From contig CM067356.1 of the NCBI GenBank assembly GCA_034190875.2, positions 32,668,462-32,732,461 on the forward strand: DNA of 64,000 bases, in the 5' to 3' direction. The notes beneath the pieces were generated by a model. That model made no database searches. It had not been told where the DNA came from and saw nothing but the letters and a program-made list of their open reading frames with translations. Below, in pieces: positions 35,847 to 63,308 of this stretch. Positions within the stretch are counted from its first letter, which is position 1, and the number at the start of each line of letters is the position of its first letter. The translations under genes were made by a program, and so were the position numbers. This DNA comes from Urechis unicinctus. Lineage: Eukaryota > Annelida > Polychaeta > Xenopneusta > Urechidae.

Positions 35847-38800
35847 GATCCTCCCCAACCGCTTTATATTTTGTAGACTACAGAGTTGAGTCGTTTAAAG
35901 ATTCGATAGGAAAAATCCGCGGTTTCACACGTCGTGGTGTGTTTTAACCAAACGATATCACGGTTATATGCCGGAGAGATCGTCCATTGTTGAATAGTAT
36001 TTGTAAAGGTGTGCTTTAGCGGCAAGTGTTAAACCATGGAAACTCGTATCCATGAGTTTGTCGACAGATCTTATCGCATGGCACCCTTCTCTCAGCCAAT
36101 CAGAGCTCGAGAAAAAGCTCAGTCTTTTTCCCATATCGCCTCAAACGAACAGTTTGCCGTGCGATAACTGCGACCGTGTCGTTATATCACCAAGCAGCAA
36201 CCAGATTTGAGAAGGTCCTTCGCAGAGCACCACTGCTATAACATGGCAACACTACGGAGGGTCTTAAGCACACCTTGCAAGTCTTAAAACGAAGGTTTTC
36301 TCAAGAGTCATTTGCTTGTCAGCCGCTAATCTGGTTGCGTATCGCGCGTCGAGTAATCACGGTATTATCCCATTTCCCTGGAATCATGCTGAGGCGCGAA
36401 ATTCTAGACCTGCCGAGCCGTGTCTACTGCGCTATAGTGTTGATGCTGAACCGACCAGAACAAGAAGCACCTCTTACTTCCCATTTGGAATCTGTAGATG
36501 AATCCAAGGGAGCAACAAACGCACCAAGAACACTTAAATCCGTCTCATAATCACTGGCGTCGGAAAAAGAAATAACATAGGTTCACGCATATTATCATAA
36601 TTAGGAGACAGCGCTGTGCGCTTGATTATCGCGTCCTCGTGTTCTTTCCCCATATCACCCACGTGACCATGCGATAACCAACACATATTGGCGTGCCGGG
36701 TTACATGAGGTAAGAGCTATTCACAATACCTCGCGCAACACCTGGACGTATAAATCCACTCGGGTATAACGCATGAGAGATGTTGGAATATATATGATTG
36801 CTACCTGTTCGACTTCAATGCAGGTGGAGGAAACGGAAACCCTGCTGCTATTTATAGCACACGTGCTATCGATGTCAGGAAATATGTACTCGTAGGAGAG
36901 ATAGGATCTCAATCATGGACACCTTTTCAACAAGTTAATAAACAAAGGGAGAATATTTGTATACCTTCTGAGCTTAGCCGTTAATATTATAATGTTTGAG
37001 CCTGGGTTATCGTGTTAGGCAAAGAAACTTCGCCTCCCACACGCGCAGCTGCGCCGTTTGCTACCCTCGATCTTTCATGCCCGCGTAAAAATGGGATCTC
37101 GTGGTGCATTCAGATCAACTATACGTTAGCCACCGAGTCAACTCAGCATAGAGAAAATAATCACTGCTTCTACACAGCCCTGATATACAAGTGTCTTGTC
37201 AGCAAGTCGAATACTGAAATAGGTATCGTACTATTGTATTAATCACAGAATCAACTCGGCACAGCGATAATATTGACTCAACTCAGCTGAGAAACAAGAC
37301 ACTGAGTAAACTCAATGCAGAGATTAGTTACTGTGCCGCCAGAGGTGTTCAACAAGAAGCTCGGTATGGTGACAGGAGCACACATTGCCAATCGATCAAA
37401 CCCGCTCAAACAGAGGGTTGTGTTTGTTTAATAAAAATCCACGCCATTGGGTGAATAAAGCTATTTACGGCGAGCCAAATTAGAGGATGATCACAGTCCA
37501 ACTATATATGACCATATGGCCTTAAACCGTATGGTAATTTAATAACCTACCCTACAAACAGCCCAGACACTGTATGGTGCAGCTCCCTTCACTGATTCCA
37601 CGATCGAGGCAAGATTTTCACACAAATGAGACAACCCTGGAGTACACCATATATCCCGGTGAAAACAAGTACTTCTATTGGTTCAAGCGGTTGTAGTCAG
37701 CATAATATTACTCCTAGCGATGTCGATAGAGCCCCGTTGTTGATGGTGAGCAGATGGGATTCCGTTACTCTCCGGAACAGCTGTGATATCATCAAACGCT
37801 TTGAAATAAGCCGTCCAACCTCAACATATCGGTAGAACGGGCGCCAATGAGCTGGTGCGATGGAGGCCTGAGGGGGTTTAAATGCTCGACAGTCTACTCG
37901 ACGTGGCATTATTTACGCAATACCATGGTATACAGTTCCATATATATACCACGTCATGGGTCAGTTTACTCCAATATGATTTAATTTTAGTGGTTGAGCA
38001 AGAACATTACAATGATGATTGCATGCAACAAGAGTCATTGCATGCATTAGTTAATATGACTGATCAGCAACGTTTTCGGGTAAGTATACCAGAAAAAAAG
38101 TTCAACAAATTTGACCAATTTTAAAATCGTACTCATGGCAAATGTCTGCACAGTAACTACAAGTGCTATTCGAGACATGAATTGGACGTTCACAGAGAGT
38201 GACTTTATAAATAAAGGCAGTAATGAACTATTGTGGCTTAATTTAATTTCCTATTCTAAGTGTTATTGAAAATTGGCATGGTATAAAAACCAAAACAGGT
38301 TTCGAGGTGCGCATCTAAAAAGAGGCAAATGGCCACCGTGGAGTTGTTGCATCAGAACGATTCCGTCATAGCGGTAAAAATAATGAGTGAGACAAAAATA
38401 ATCATAGAGCATAAATGCGTTATGATTACTTCCAAGGCACATTAGTTCAACACGCACGATCTATCAATTTGGATGAATAATCAGCGTTGATAGTTTCGTC
38501 CCCAAAAAAACACCGTACTCCACACCCATATGCTTAATGGATATTGCAGGAATGTATAAGCTTCCGTGGTAGTGGTTTAATATACTAATAAGTCTTGTAA
38601 TCTCAGTCAGATTCTTTCAGTTGGGAAACCTGAGTGTGATTCAAGAAATCCAGAGCTTTACCTTTTGATCCTACTTGAAGCCGAATGAAAAAGAAAATCT
38701 TTATATATGGTCAGACAAATAATTCTACCTTTGCCCATAGTTCTCTGTACTTGTTTATTGACAAATGTTGAAACATTCATCGACATGCTCAAGTTACACG

Positions 38801-39522
38801 AGTTATGATTGCCATGGGTGCTTAATCATTGCTCTCTTTCAGAACACTTAAATAGCCATTCAGATCCTCGATAAAAGCTAAAAAAATACCATCTCCCATA
38901 TACCACGTGTTTAATGGTACTAAGAAATACTTGAATTTTCCTGTCGTACGCTGTATCGGGCACCCTGTGTCCGCTATGAAGGCCTTTTGTGACGCGAGAA
39001 ACAACCGAGAACATGAATTTCATTCGCATGGGCACGACACCTCAGTTCCATTGAAGGCCACGCCCCCAAGAAAGGAGGTCAGTCACCCACCAGCTTACCG
39101 TGCACGCCCGGCCCAAGCCGACAGACGCACACAAAGCCTCACTCTGGTGTGGCCTTGCCAATTGCTACTAGCAGACGACGCGGCTAACATCGGTTTCGGT
39201 TAGTGGAGGTTAGACGGCGTTAATAACACAGCGCGGACCGTCGTCTTCGCAGTTTTAAGATTCAACACTACAACAACACCCACATAATCTGTAGAGATAG
39301 TTTACTTTACCCACAGCATGTAAAGTGTGAAAAGCCGGGATCGTTTGCCATTGATAACCAAGCTGTCGAAACACCTGCCAGCGCCATCTTCGCTGAAGCA
39401 CTGTGGGTAATTTTAAATGTACCACGTGACGTCTTTGTGTGCTGACTACGCCGCGTGTGAGTCAAGTCCTTGTCCTCACGCGGGGTACAAATTTACTTCC
39501 ATTATATATTTGACTGGGCAGT
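35847..39522. other. Intergenic region upstream of NLK
   Basis: No exon with supported splice signals or family match. Several frames of 60-90 codons (for example 36275-36550) lack any domain and are judged to be chance. The last about 500 nt are GC-richer and are likely NLK promoter. Confidence 0.5.
39424..39432. promoter_or_regulatory. Overlapping E-box / CRE-like site upstream of NLK
   Basis: CACGTGACG joins an E-box (CACGTG) to most of a CRE (GTGACGTC) about 215 nt before the NLK start codon, within the GC-richer block preceding exon 1. Regulatory function is inferred only. Confidence 0.3.
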
Positions 39523-39644
39523 AAGGATTACAATTATTTGTAGTCCGACAGCCGAAGTGTTCATCTAGCCATGGTCAAAGTTTGAGGAATGCTTATTCAG
39601 TGAATATTGGAAATAATCGGAATCTGTTTGAGCCTGATACATCG

Positions 39645-54416
<14,772 letters not shown>

Positions 54417-57400
54417 ACTAAGGGCAGGGTGCCTGTCACCTGGCCCCTCCCCTCCACTTACTCCCCGGTGTGTGACAGCGAGTGGATATGGTCAGTGTGT
54501 GGAGGTGTCTCGCTTTGGACAGCAGTCGTGGTGTTCTACTGAACTGGGACTTCACTGTGGTGTACACAATGTGGACGTATTTTTGTTTCTCTCATGGGAA
54601 GTTCACTGGGTAGGAGCACAAGTAGTACGGCTGCTGAGTGGTAATACAGCCACATGATGGAGGCATGGTGGAGTCAGCACATAACCCTCCACCAATAGAA
54701 AAAGTAGATCTTAGTGACTTCAATGTCGGCCCTCTTGTCACTCCAACGTTCACGGTGCTAGGATCTCAGATACTCTTTTTGCCAGACCAAATGACGCCTT
54801 TTCTCATGGACAGCGTGCAATGACAATGATATTGTCCAATGTTGTTTTTTGCCACTTTAAGCAAGCTACACAGGATTATATATGTATAAGTGTGGTGAAA
54901 TTATTTATTAGGATCCTCGAGCAAGCAAGAGAAGCAATGGGCTTCCACAATGCAATTTTTTTTTTTCCGTGTGGGTCATGTATTTTAATATTTTTTTTTG
55001 TGAACGAAGAAATGTGACGTTATTGTCAGATGACCTTGCTGTGACCTGAGTGTTCAGAAATGTATGACAAGCGTAAATATGCCAAGCTGTCACTTGTCTC
55101 GTAGACGTGGTGCTCTGAACACAGTCAACTTGCTTCTGAAGGAAGATCACCTTATATCATTGCTTGCACTTGGCACCTTTTTCTGCAGGGTCTATGTAGC
55201 TGGTTGAAGTTTCATTCCAGATGTTGATGTTATGTTAAGGCAATCAAACATGTATTTTATCAGAAGATCAGTCTGAACATGAATTGCCCGATCCTAACGC
55301 CCGATCCAGTGGATGGATGACCGCTGGTCTGGTTTGTTTAATGTGTCATGTGTCGCTCAGTATTCCTCATGTCATAATTGTGTAGTCAGTCATCAGAGTT
55401 GCCACCCTCGTTACACCTAGTTTGATCAGTTTATTTCTCTGCGTATGTATCATGGGACTTTTTGAACGCTTTTAAATTATATTTTTTAATACAAAGCCAG
55501 TGATGCTGGTGTTAAATATCGGCATCATTGAGCATAGTTCTCCAACCAAGACATCAGTTTTTTGATGCCTTTAATAATGACATCGTGTGTACTGTTTAGC
55601 GATTAAGCTGTGAAATGTTTATTCTGTATATGGATGCTTGGACATGAATGATTTGAGGTTCCGGAGAACAGGAGGCCCCTATTAAAATGCAATTCAGGGC
55701 AGTTAATTATAATCACAATGGTACGATGGTCCTGATACTTGATACAAGAACTGTGATAGTCTGGGGACCCAGAAAACTTAAAGAATCTTTGGCTCAGTGA
55801 CTTTACTGCGTAGTCAACTATTTATTTTCACAACCTTTGGCTTGCAGGTCCTTTATCATGCGTCATCAAGCTGATGAGAGGTGTGCAATTAGCATTTGGG
55901 GGTTGTCCAGGTCAGTACAATATTCTGGCTGGGTTAGATCGAGATTGAATTCACCAGGGAATAGACTTGGTTGTTAGAAGATGCAGGTGTTTTTTTCTCT
56001 CTCCTGATGATAGTGTGTATATTGATAAGCAAGTCATTGTGAATGCTTCAATGTGTCTGTGTTGTGTACATATTGTGCGAGGTTAGGCAATTCTTTTTGG
56101 TGTGAACATTATGTCCCTTTTCTGGTCGCTACACGATGACAAGTCTGCAGTAACTCACACCATATTCATATAACTGGGTTAATCTAAGGTTAACAACAAC
56201 TGTATAAGCTCCCCAGTGATGGCCATGGATGTCTTCTACGCGCCTCCCACAGCTCCTAGTCGCCTCACATTGATAGCTGGGTCGACGCGTATTATTTATC
56301 TATTTATAGCATATTTATTTTAGCCTTTGGTTGGGCTGCCTTTCCCTACAGCCTACCTATAATAACCCATGCTGCAATTAGTTTACCTGTATCTCACCTG
56401 TCGTGATTAAAGCCTCCTTTTGTGGGGTAGGACATAATGAAGTTAACTTGTTGAGTTGGGATGAATAGGTAACCAGTCTAACTTATTTATGCTGCTCTTT
56501 TTTTTTGATGGCTCGTTTCTAATTGATTCAAGTAAGGTTTTTTGGCGTGTGAATCATATTTATGGGTATTTGAAGTGCATCAACTTGTCATATTTGACCA
56601 TGGAATTAATTATGATAATATGATAAGGGTGTTGTTGTATTGGACATGTTTACGGCAATTTACACAAATGAGTTGATTCCACGATTTCTCTACAATTGAG
56701 TACATTTATTATTATTTTGTGTACATAAGAGATATTAGGGTGTGTGTGTGTACAAATATTGAAATTGGTGTATATTTTCTTTAAGGATTCTGTGCAAGTG
56801 TTGCATGTATGTTGTTATGGCCATGAAAGAAGGTTAGATAGCTTTGCTGTGTGTCTATAGACATTGACGAATGTCCCTGTTTGGTGCCTGGGTTTTGTCA
56901 TGTTATCTGCCATGGTGGAGCTGCCACAAGAGTATGGCATTTTATTCATTTTATATATACATATAAATACATATTGTGTACATGGGGTAAATGGATGGGT
57001 TAAGGGTTCCTTCTTTTTATGCACCTAGATCTAGTTTGTTAGTGTACTTCATTTTAGAACACTGTGTCCAGATGTCTTGTTCATGGTTTTCTTTTAAGTG
57101 CGAATATTGTGGAGTGAGAGGTATGTATTTCCCACATTAACAAATACCCTGCTAGCTGCACATATTTAACCTTCACAAACTGATCTCTATCTTTGGTCGA
57201 CCTTGACCTGTTTTGCTCATGGCCTTATGGTGGCACTCTCTCCTCCTTCACAAATAACTGCCTCCAATGTGGTCACAGAATCTTACAAACCCTCATAAAG
57301 CTCTCATGGAAACAGTGGCATGCATATGGAACAGTGAATCATATCATAGTTTGTTCTATATTTGACACCGGTTATTGTGTTGTGCCATGCGCTCCAGGGC

Positions 57401-58271
57401 TGTTGACAGAAGCCTATAAATATAGTCTAATTATGGGGATTCATAGACACAGTATTCAGGTAAATTGACGTAGTCAGACATTGCTGTTAACCTCAACTGC
57501 AGTCACCCAGTCAAAACCTTGTTTGAATGTGGGCTTACTATCAAGTCAAAGAGTCGTGCATAATTTGAGCGTGCACCACTGCCATCATTTATGTGGTGCA
57601 CTGACCTGGGAGTTCAAAATAGATGTTCAAATACCAGTCATTCCTATGCGTGAAGAGGTATTGTCATTCCATGATGGGTGCATAATATCATATGGTCATG
57701 GAACTTTTTGTACCAACAAGCCTGCGAGTGTTATTTTTGTGTGTGAACATAATCATTTGTACATAGGTCTCTATTTATGTCATACAAGTCGTAGGGAAAG
57801 CCTGTATTGCTTGGTGTGTCCAATCCCAACAAAATCTCCAAACTGTCATTGAAGTTCTATCTTCCATTGAGAATGGGTGATGCAATCAATGTGCAATGTC
57901 AAGGTCATTTCAAAGTCAGGTCTGTGTGACCTTGATGCAGCTGAAGCAATTAAAAGGGGGTCAATTATTATTAGATATACAGGGGGCTTTTTCTATTACC
58001 TTACCGGGTCTCTGTGATGTGGTTTAGAGTGTACAAATTTCTCTGATTATGCAATGTCAGGTGTAGCCTAGATGTCCATGGTCTTTCTCCACGTTCAATG
58101 CCTGCTGGTTCACCACAGTTAGCTTTCTTCTCAGCAAGCACGAGTATCAGTGTGGGTAGTTTGTGTCCTAACAGAAATATATTTCACTTTACCAGTGATT
58201 GTTATTGAACACATAGAATGTACTTTGTGTATTTCTTGTAAGTAAATGTTTTTGAATGAAATCCAAATAAA
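54417..58271 (+). other. NLK: Probable long NLK 3' UTR
   Basis: AT-rich DNA with long T runs and no gene-like frame follows the NLK stop. An AATAAA signal at 58266-58271 is followed by the end of the tail-to-tail partner's region, so this could all be 3' UTR (about 3.9 kb). Earlier alternative ends are possible. Open frames at 57193-57468 and 57481-57852 have no domain and are not called. Confidence 0.45.
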
Positions 58272-58789
58272 ATTTCAAAGCAATTTCAATGTTTCATCTT
58301 TATTTCCACCGACTTTTTTATTTCATTATAAAACTCCCCATCTTTTTATGATTGCTTCATCAAGTAGTCCCTGTGTGGTTAACTAATTAGTTGGCATTCA
58401 ACAATTGCACATAATGTGACCCAAGGCTTGAACAATGGCCCAGTCACAAATATGGGATGCCCTAGGTGTTGTTTTCATCACCACTGTTATGTGATGGTTG
58501 CCAAATCCAGACAATAAATGAGTGTCCCTTATTTGTCATTTGTGTATCACAGTATTGTGTAGTGGTTGTGTAATACCTTCTCAGCATGATATGTATTTAG
58601 AAGTGGCACACACACATGCTAACGATGGGTCGAATGAACAAAGAATTTCATTTGCTATTATCATCCATCATCCATTGTCAATTTAATTCCTCGCAAAGTA
58701 AAGGTTTAAACCTCATGCGATTCTTTTTTTTCAAACGGTACAAAAGAGACGACTAATAGTAATATTCATGTATATTCATTGACATTGAA

Positions 58790-58795
58790 TTTATT
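58790..58795 (-). other. Poly(A) signal for STYXL1
   Basis: TTTATT on the plus strand reads AATAAA on the minus strand, 224 nt past the STYXL1 stop codon. Two further minus-strand copies lie near 58294 and 58317, beyond which the NLK 3' end would overlap. Confidence 0.4.
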
Positions 58796-59018
58796 TGATG
58801 AAAGAGATCATCTTCAGATAACCAAAAGCAATAACAAAAATGATCAATTCGATAATATATCACCCTAAATTATCACATTCCAAATCAGCATAAACCAGAG
58901 GCTATTATGATTTAATCTCAGAACCATCACAATATCTTGATTGATATCACAGAGAAATAAGGCTATAATTCATAAAAAGAACTACATTGCTGTCTTGGCT
59001 CCATAAAAGGAATACCAT

Positions 59019-61583
59019 CTAGAAGTGAGGATCGCTCACATCAGTTTTTCGTTCCCCAAACAGCTGTTCCTCCCACTGTGAGAGTTGATTAACAAATCCT
59101 CTATTCGGACGGACATTTTGGCAGCACTGTTTTACATGATTGTATGCTTCCTGTTTACACATAAAGAGTCAACCATAGAAAATGATATTTGATGACTGAA
59201 CTATCAATGACAGCAATAATTGATTTCAAGTGGGAAACTCAATTTTATGTGTAAAACAGTTGAAACCAAAGATATCGGAATGGAATTGCAATCCAGCTCA
59301 TGTAAAGCATGACGGTAATGTCGAAATGGCCTTGGTTCTACATGTCACGTGTGGCCATGAACACACATGAGTGACGTTGTTATTCAACATGAAAAAACTA
59401 TGCAATGTCAGTTGGATTTACATACCCCAAGGGAGCACTTGTTGACATGCATCACATATGCGATTGCCACTGTGGCACTGCGACTTATGCCAAGCTGGGA
59501 GAAGACCAAAACAACTTCTTTCTTCTCAGAATGTTTGTCTGAAGTGGACAAAATGGTGCAAGCAATATATAGTATGTGATAATAAGTGAAGATATGGAAT
59601 GTGTGTATTAAAAGCTTCAAGACCTCAATTGGTTCATGATAATAGATGTATATATATATATATAGTACCAGACATGATATCTAGATTTGATTTACACAAT
59701 GAAAGAATCATACCTATAAATTCACAAGCTGGCTTTAATTTGGAGAAAATGTCCGCTTCAACAGAATCCGACACCTTGATATGCATTAAAAACTGCCCTT
59801 CATCTTTGAAGCTAGTACATTTACAAAAAATTATGATGATTGATTAGATAAATAAACATCATAACATTAGCCATCATCACCATTTTGAAATCATATCGCA
59901 TAACAAGTTAAGTTTTCCTTATTAGACCTGAAATAAATATCCAAGAAGATTGAGCAAAACAGATTAATTAGTCATTATGATAGCAGCAACAACTACTGGA
60001 ATGTATCATGACGCATTTCACTAGGCCAGCTGGTCATCACAACTGTCGCTGCAGTGATTAGATTTCATACATCTTGCACTGGGTCTCGAAGTTGTACCAT
60101 ACATTATACAGAATGCAATCAGTAAAACAATATACATGCATGAGTTCATATACATCACAGTAAACCTACAATGTCTCCGTCTCTTCACAGCAGTTAACAT
60201 GACCTTTGACCTTGAGATCCTTTTGAATATAAGCTGCATTGCCTTGCCTCCAGTTGCCAACATACAGAACACCGGGGATGATCTCAGTAGGGTGAGTTTT
60301 GATATCATCTAGCTCCTGTTTTTAACATGCAGTTATATTAACTTGAAATCAAACAATATGGAACAATGGCAAAATTCATGCATTCACATATTAGAACGTT
60401 CCTACAAACCCCAGCAAAAATCATGATAGCAAGGCCACAGGATATTAGAATGATAATGACATGGTTGTCAATAGAAATAACTGGGAACTGTATTGACTGG
60501 TATCTGGCAATGAAAACATGATATGATATTTAGGTGTTATGATATTATGAGGTGTTGAACACCCAAAAACTTTGTTGCTAAAACATAATATACATTGGAC
60601 AAAATGTTGTGTGTGAAATCAAGTCAAAAAATAACATGTGATAGGGAAGGAAACTCTCCATAGCATACATGACCATAGTTTTCAGTGAACAATTTACCTA
60701 ACTATCAAAATGGAAAAAAAATAACATCCTTACAGTTGGCATGTAAATTATTTTCTGAGTCCGTAAAAATGGGTACATAGCGGAGAAATTTTCATATCCC
60801 CCTGGAACAGAGATAACTTTCATGAGGCATGGAAGGCACCTACATACAAGTGACAGGTACTGCAAAGTATACAGTTGCCAACAGATCCCACGATAAACCT
60901 TATATTCATACATATATAATACAGTATATCAACATTATATCAGTAAAGCTTGTGATAATAAGCTACCTTTGAGTATCTTAACAGGATTCCGACTTCCCAT
61001 ATCCCACATCACTTTTGCACATTCCATGGCAGGACCTAGAGAAGACATGCAAATCAATAAAGAAAAGACTTGAAAGTTAATTTAATTAACAATCTTTGTT
61101 AATGTTTTTAGAAATTCAAAAGAATGCCACAGGATATTAACTTAAATACGATGCTGTACTTCCATTTCAAAATATAATCTGTGAATCATGTATAGGTATG
61201 TAAAAACTTTTTCATTAAAACTACCTTGCTCTTTCAGGCTGCTGGTGTTACCGTCATACACTATGACGTGAGTTTTGCATTCAAGTTCGCCGTCATAAGG
61301 CACAGAAAATCCCTCTTTGTCATTCTGCATTTGGATCAAATAAGCAGTTCTTCAGCATGACGTTAAATATGGTCTACTTGGTGATGTTTAATGGATTTTG
61401 AACAGCTTCTCTGAAATATTGAATGCTTAGTTTCTGTTGCATGATCAACAGAATGTCAACAAATCATACAACCTGTAGAAACAAGTTTTTGTGGGTTACA
61501 GGAAAACAATAGAAGACTTACATGTGGTGCTTTCTTAGCTGTGATAATGTGACTCTCATTGTATTCATGTTTCTTTCTTGCAT
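59019..61583 (-). CDS. STYXL1: STYXL1 / MK-STYX pseudophosphatase, rhodanese-like plus dead DUSP domain
   Basis: A catalytically inactive relative of MAP-kinase phosphatases. In mammals it binds G3BP1 and PTPMT1 and affects stress granules and apoptosis. Exons read so far: 61583-61522, 61324-61225, 61035-60967, 60801-60734, 60315-60170, 59811-59714, 59538-59426, 59150-59019. Phases close over about 262 codons; human is 313 aa, so roughly 45 N-terminal residues are missing from this set. Seen: rhodanese fragment DARKKHEYNESHIIT, then VIVYDGNTSSL, then ILKGGYENFSAMYPFLRTQK; DUSP domain from EIIPGVLYVGNW, IQKDLKVKGHVN, then VLVFSQLGISRS where HCx5R is expected; and the end VRPNRGFVNQL. The His-Cys of the signature is Phe-Ser (59498-59503), as in human MK-STYX. 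The first exon is uncertain; see 63243-63308. Confidence 0.92.
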
Positions 61584-63242
61584 CTGAAATAAACAAAGTC
61601 TTTCAAAAGATACACAAGCAGGTTGGTCTCTGAGAGCAGAAAGAATGTGGCTGGGCTCCAGAATGGTCCTTGTCCACTTGAAAGTTGAAGCCTTAATGCA
61701 TGCATGACCACTTTGCAAGATAATATACACAGTCATTACAATGGATACAGTAAGAATAGGCTGGAGAAAAGCTACTGTCAACACAAGCAGAACAACTTTG
61801 TTACGGTCAAAACAAACATTAAAAGTCGCTAATGAGATAAGGGGGGGGGGAGAGGTTGCCACCCCATTTCAAGTTTAAATGCTCTGTTGTATGTTGAAAT
61901 GACCACTGTAACTTGACACAAATCTCACTGCTTCTTCCACCTATATTGATCATGTGCTAATGGGGCTGCTGAAACAAGGGCTATCCAGCAAGATCAACAT
62001 AGTAGGATTTTTCCTAAAAAACGTGATGCGACGACCACCAATTCGATAAACATGATGCCACATGAAATGCGTTTGTTTTCCGTTTGCAAACTGGGTTTAA
62101 CTTGGCCCCCGGGTTCCATCACTTTAGAGCTGTGTCGCAGCACACATATTTCAGTTCATGGCGCTTAAAGTTGGGATTCAAACTAGATTAACCCTGCAGG
62201 CGAGCAGAATCTTTTTGTTATTACAGCCGTATTATAGTATATAACTAACTCACAATTCTACAAGAAGTCAACAACTTCCTGCTTCTAGTTAATTCATAAA
62301 AAAAGAGCAACAAAGCTTTTGTGGAGAATATTCCATTGTATGCACACTATTGATACAGTTGGATCACAGCAGACCTGTTTAGTCTTTACTCCATTACGAT
62401 GGTAACAAAAGCATATGTGGTGAAAGGCTGTGCCCCCAATCGTCAATTTCAACTCCTGCCATGTCACTGGCTTGAAATGACCGCTCATCTGCTCACCGGA
62501 GGGGAGTAACTTTTAAACTTGCACATCATAATCGCACAAACAATCCGCTTTGGGTGACCAATTTCATTTCTCATATATTTGCAATTTTCTGGCAAGTTCT
62601 TATGCTTCATTGAATTTGCAAGTTTCATTTGTAACGTAGCAAATCATTAGAGGTGACAGCAATTTTTTCGTATTCATTGCATCACAGTGAAATTATACCA
62701 CATGATAGGTTTACTCGTGATTCTAAATTGGAATGTTAAAAAGTTATTGAGGTTTTAAATGTCATGGTATTGCCCGATTTGGTGTAAAGGATAACAGCTA
62801 ATTTTCTTGTCTCATACTTAGAATATCAGAGTGAAATTATAACACAAGAATTGTCTGATGTAGAGGATTCTAATTAAGTTAATCAATTGGTATAAATGTT
62901 ATTGAGGTTTCAAATTTCATGGGATTGCCTGGTTTTCTGCCAAAATTGACAGGATGACAGGCACTTTTCATTGTATCTCTTTGTCCAATTTGGCCAACTT
63001 TGTCCTAACATAAGATTCCCTCTTTTGGGTCTGCTTTATAATATTGCTTACCTTTGCCAATGTTTGAGCCATCAATGATTCGCAACAACCTCCAACTCCA
63101 AGGTGCCATTTCTTTCCTCTACAAGGGTTAACTCAATATCCGAAGATACTGCTACCCCCTCACAACCACAATGTACACGAGGATGCAGTTCAGAACACTG
63201 CTTTGGTTCAGAGGGTGGAGAATTTACAACCAGGAAATTAAA
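61584..63242. other. STYXL1 5' intron or upstream region
   Basis: No exon clearly supported. Minus-strand frames at 61518-61862 and 62294-62488 have no family match. A G-run lies near 61841. If the start exon is at 63.3 kb, this is intron 1. Confidence 0.5.
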
Positions 63243-63308
63243 TGGTGAGTTTAGAAAACTCTCAAATCGTTCAATATCTTTTGCACTGACCTTTTTCCTG
63301 TTTGACAT
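63243..63308 (-). CDS. Candidate N-terminal exon of STYXL1
   Basis: On the minus strand an ATG opens MSNRKKVSAKDIERFESFLN, then SPFNFL. The pattern (short basic start, helix, then a hydrophobic strand) fits the beginning of the rhodanese-like domain in human STYXL1. The open frame runs on to 63072 but becomes unlike the family. A donor after NFL or NFLV would be phase 0, whereas the best acceptor of the next exon needs phase 1. A weaker acceptor about 15 nt upstream (after GAAAG near 61600) would fit phase 0, giving TLFISDARKKHEY. The assignment is therefore tentative. Confidence 0.4.

Noticed and set aside
36275..36550. 91-codon ORF upstream of NLK
   Set aside because: No recognisable domain, no flanking splice signals and no supporting context; judged to be chance.
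57193..57852. Two plus-strand ORFs (91 and 123 codons) after NLK
   Set aside because: They are in the probable NLK 3' UTR, with low-complexity-free but unrecognisable sequence and no splice or start evidence.
63050..63120. Alternative STYXL1 start MAPWSWRLLRIIDGSNIGK
   Set aside because: The donor phase fits the exon at 61583, but the peptide lacks the hydrophobic strand expected before the DARKKHEY segment, so it is less likely than the 63308 start.
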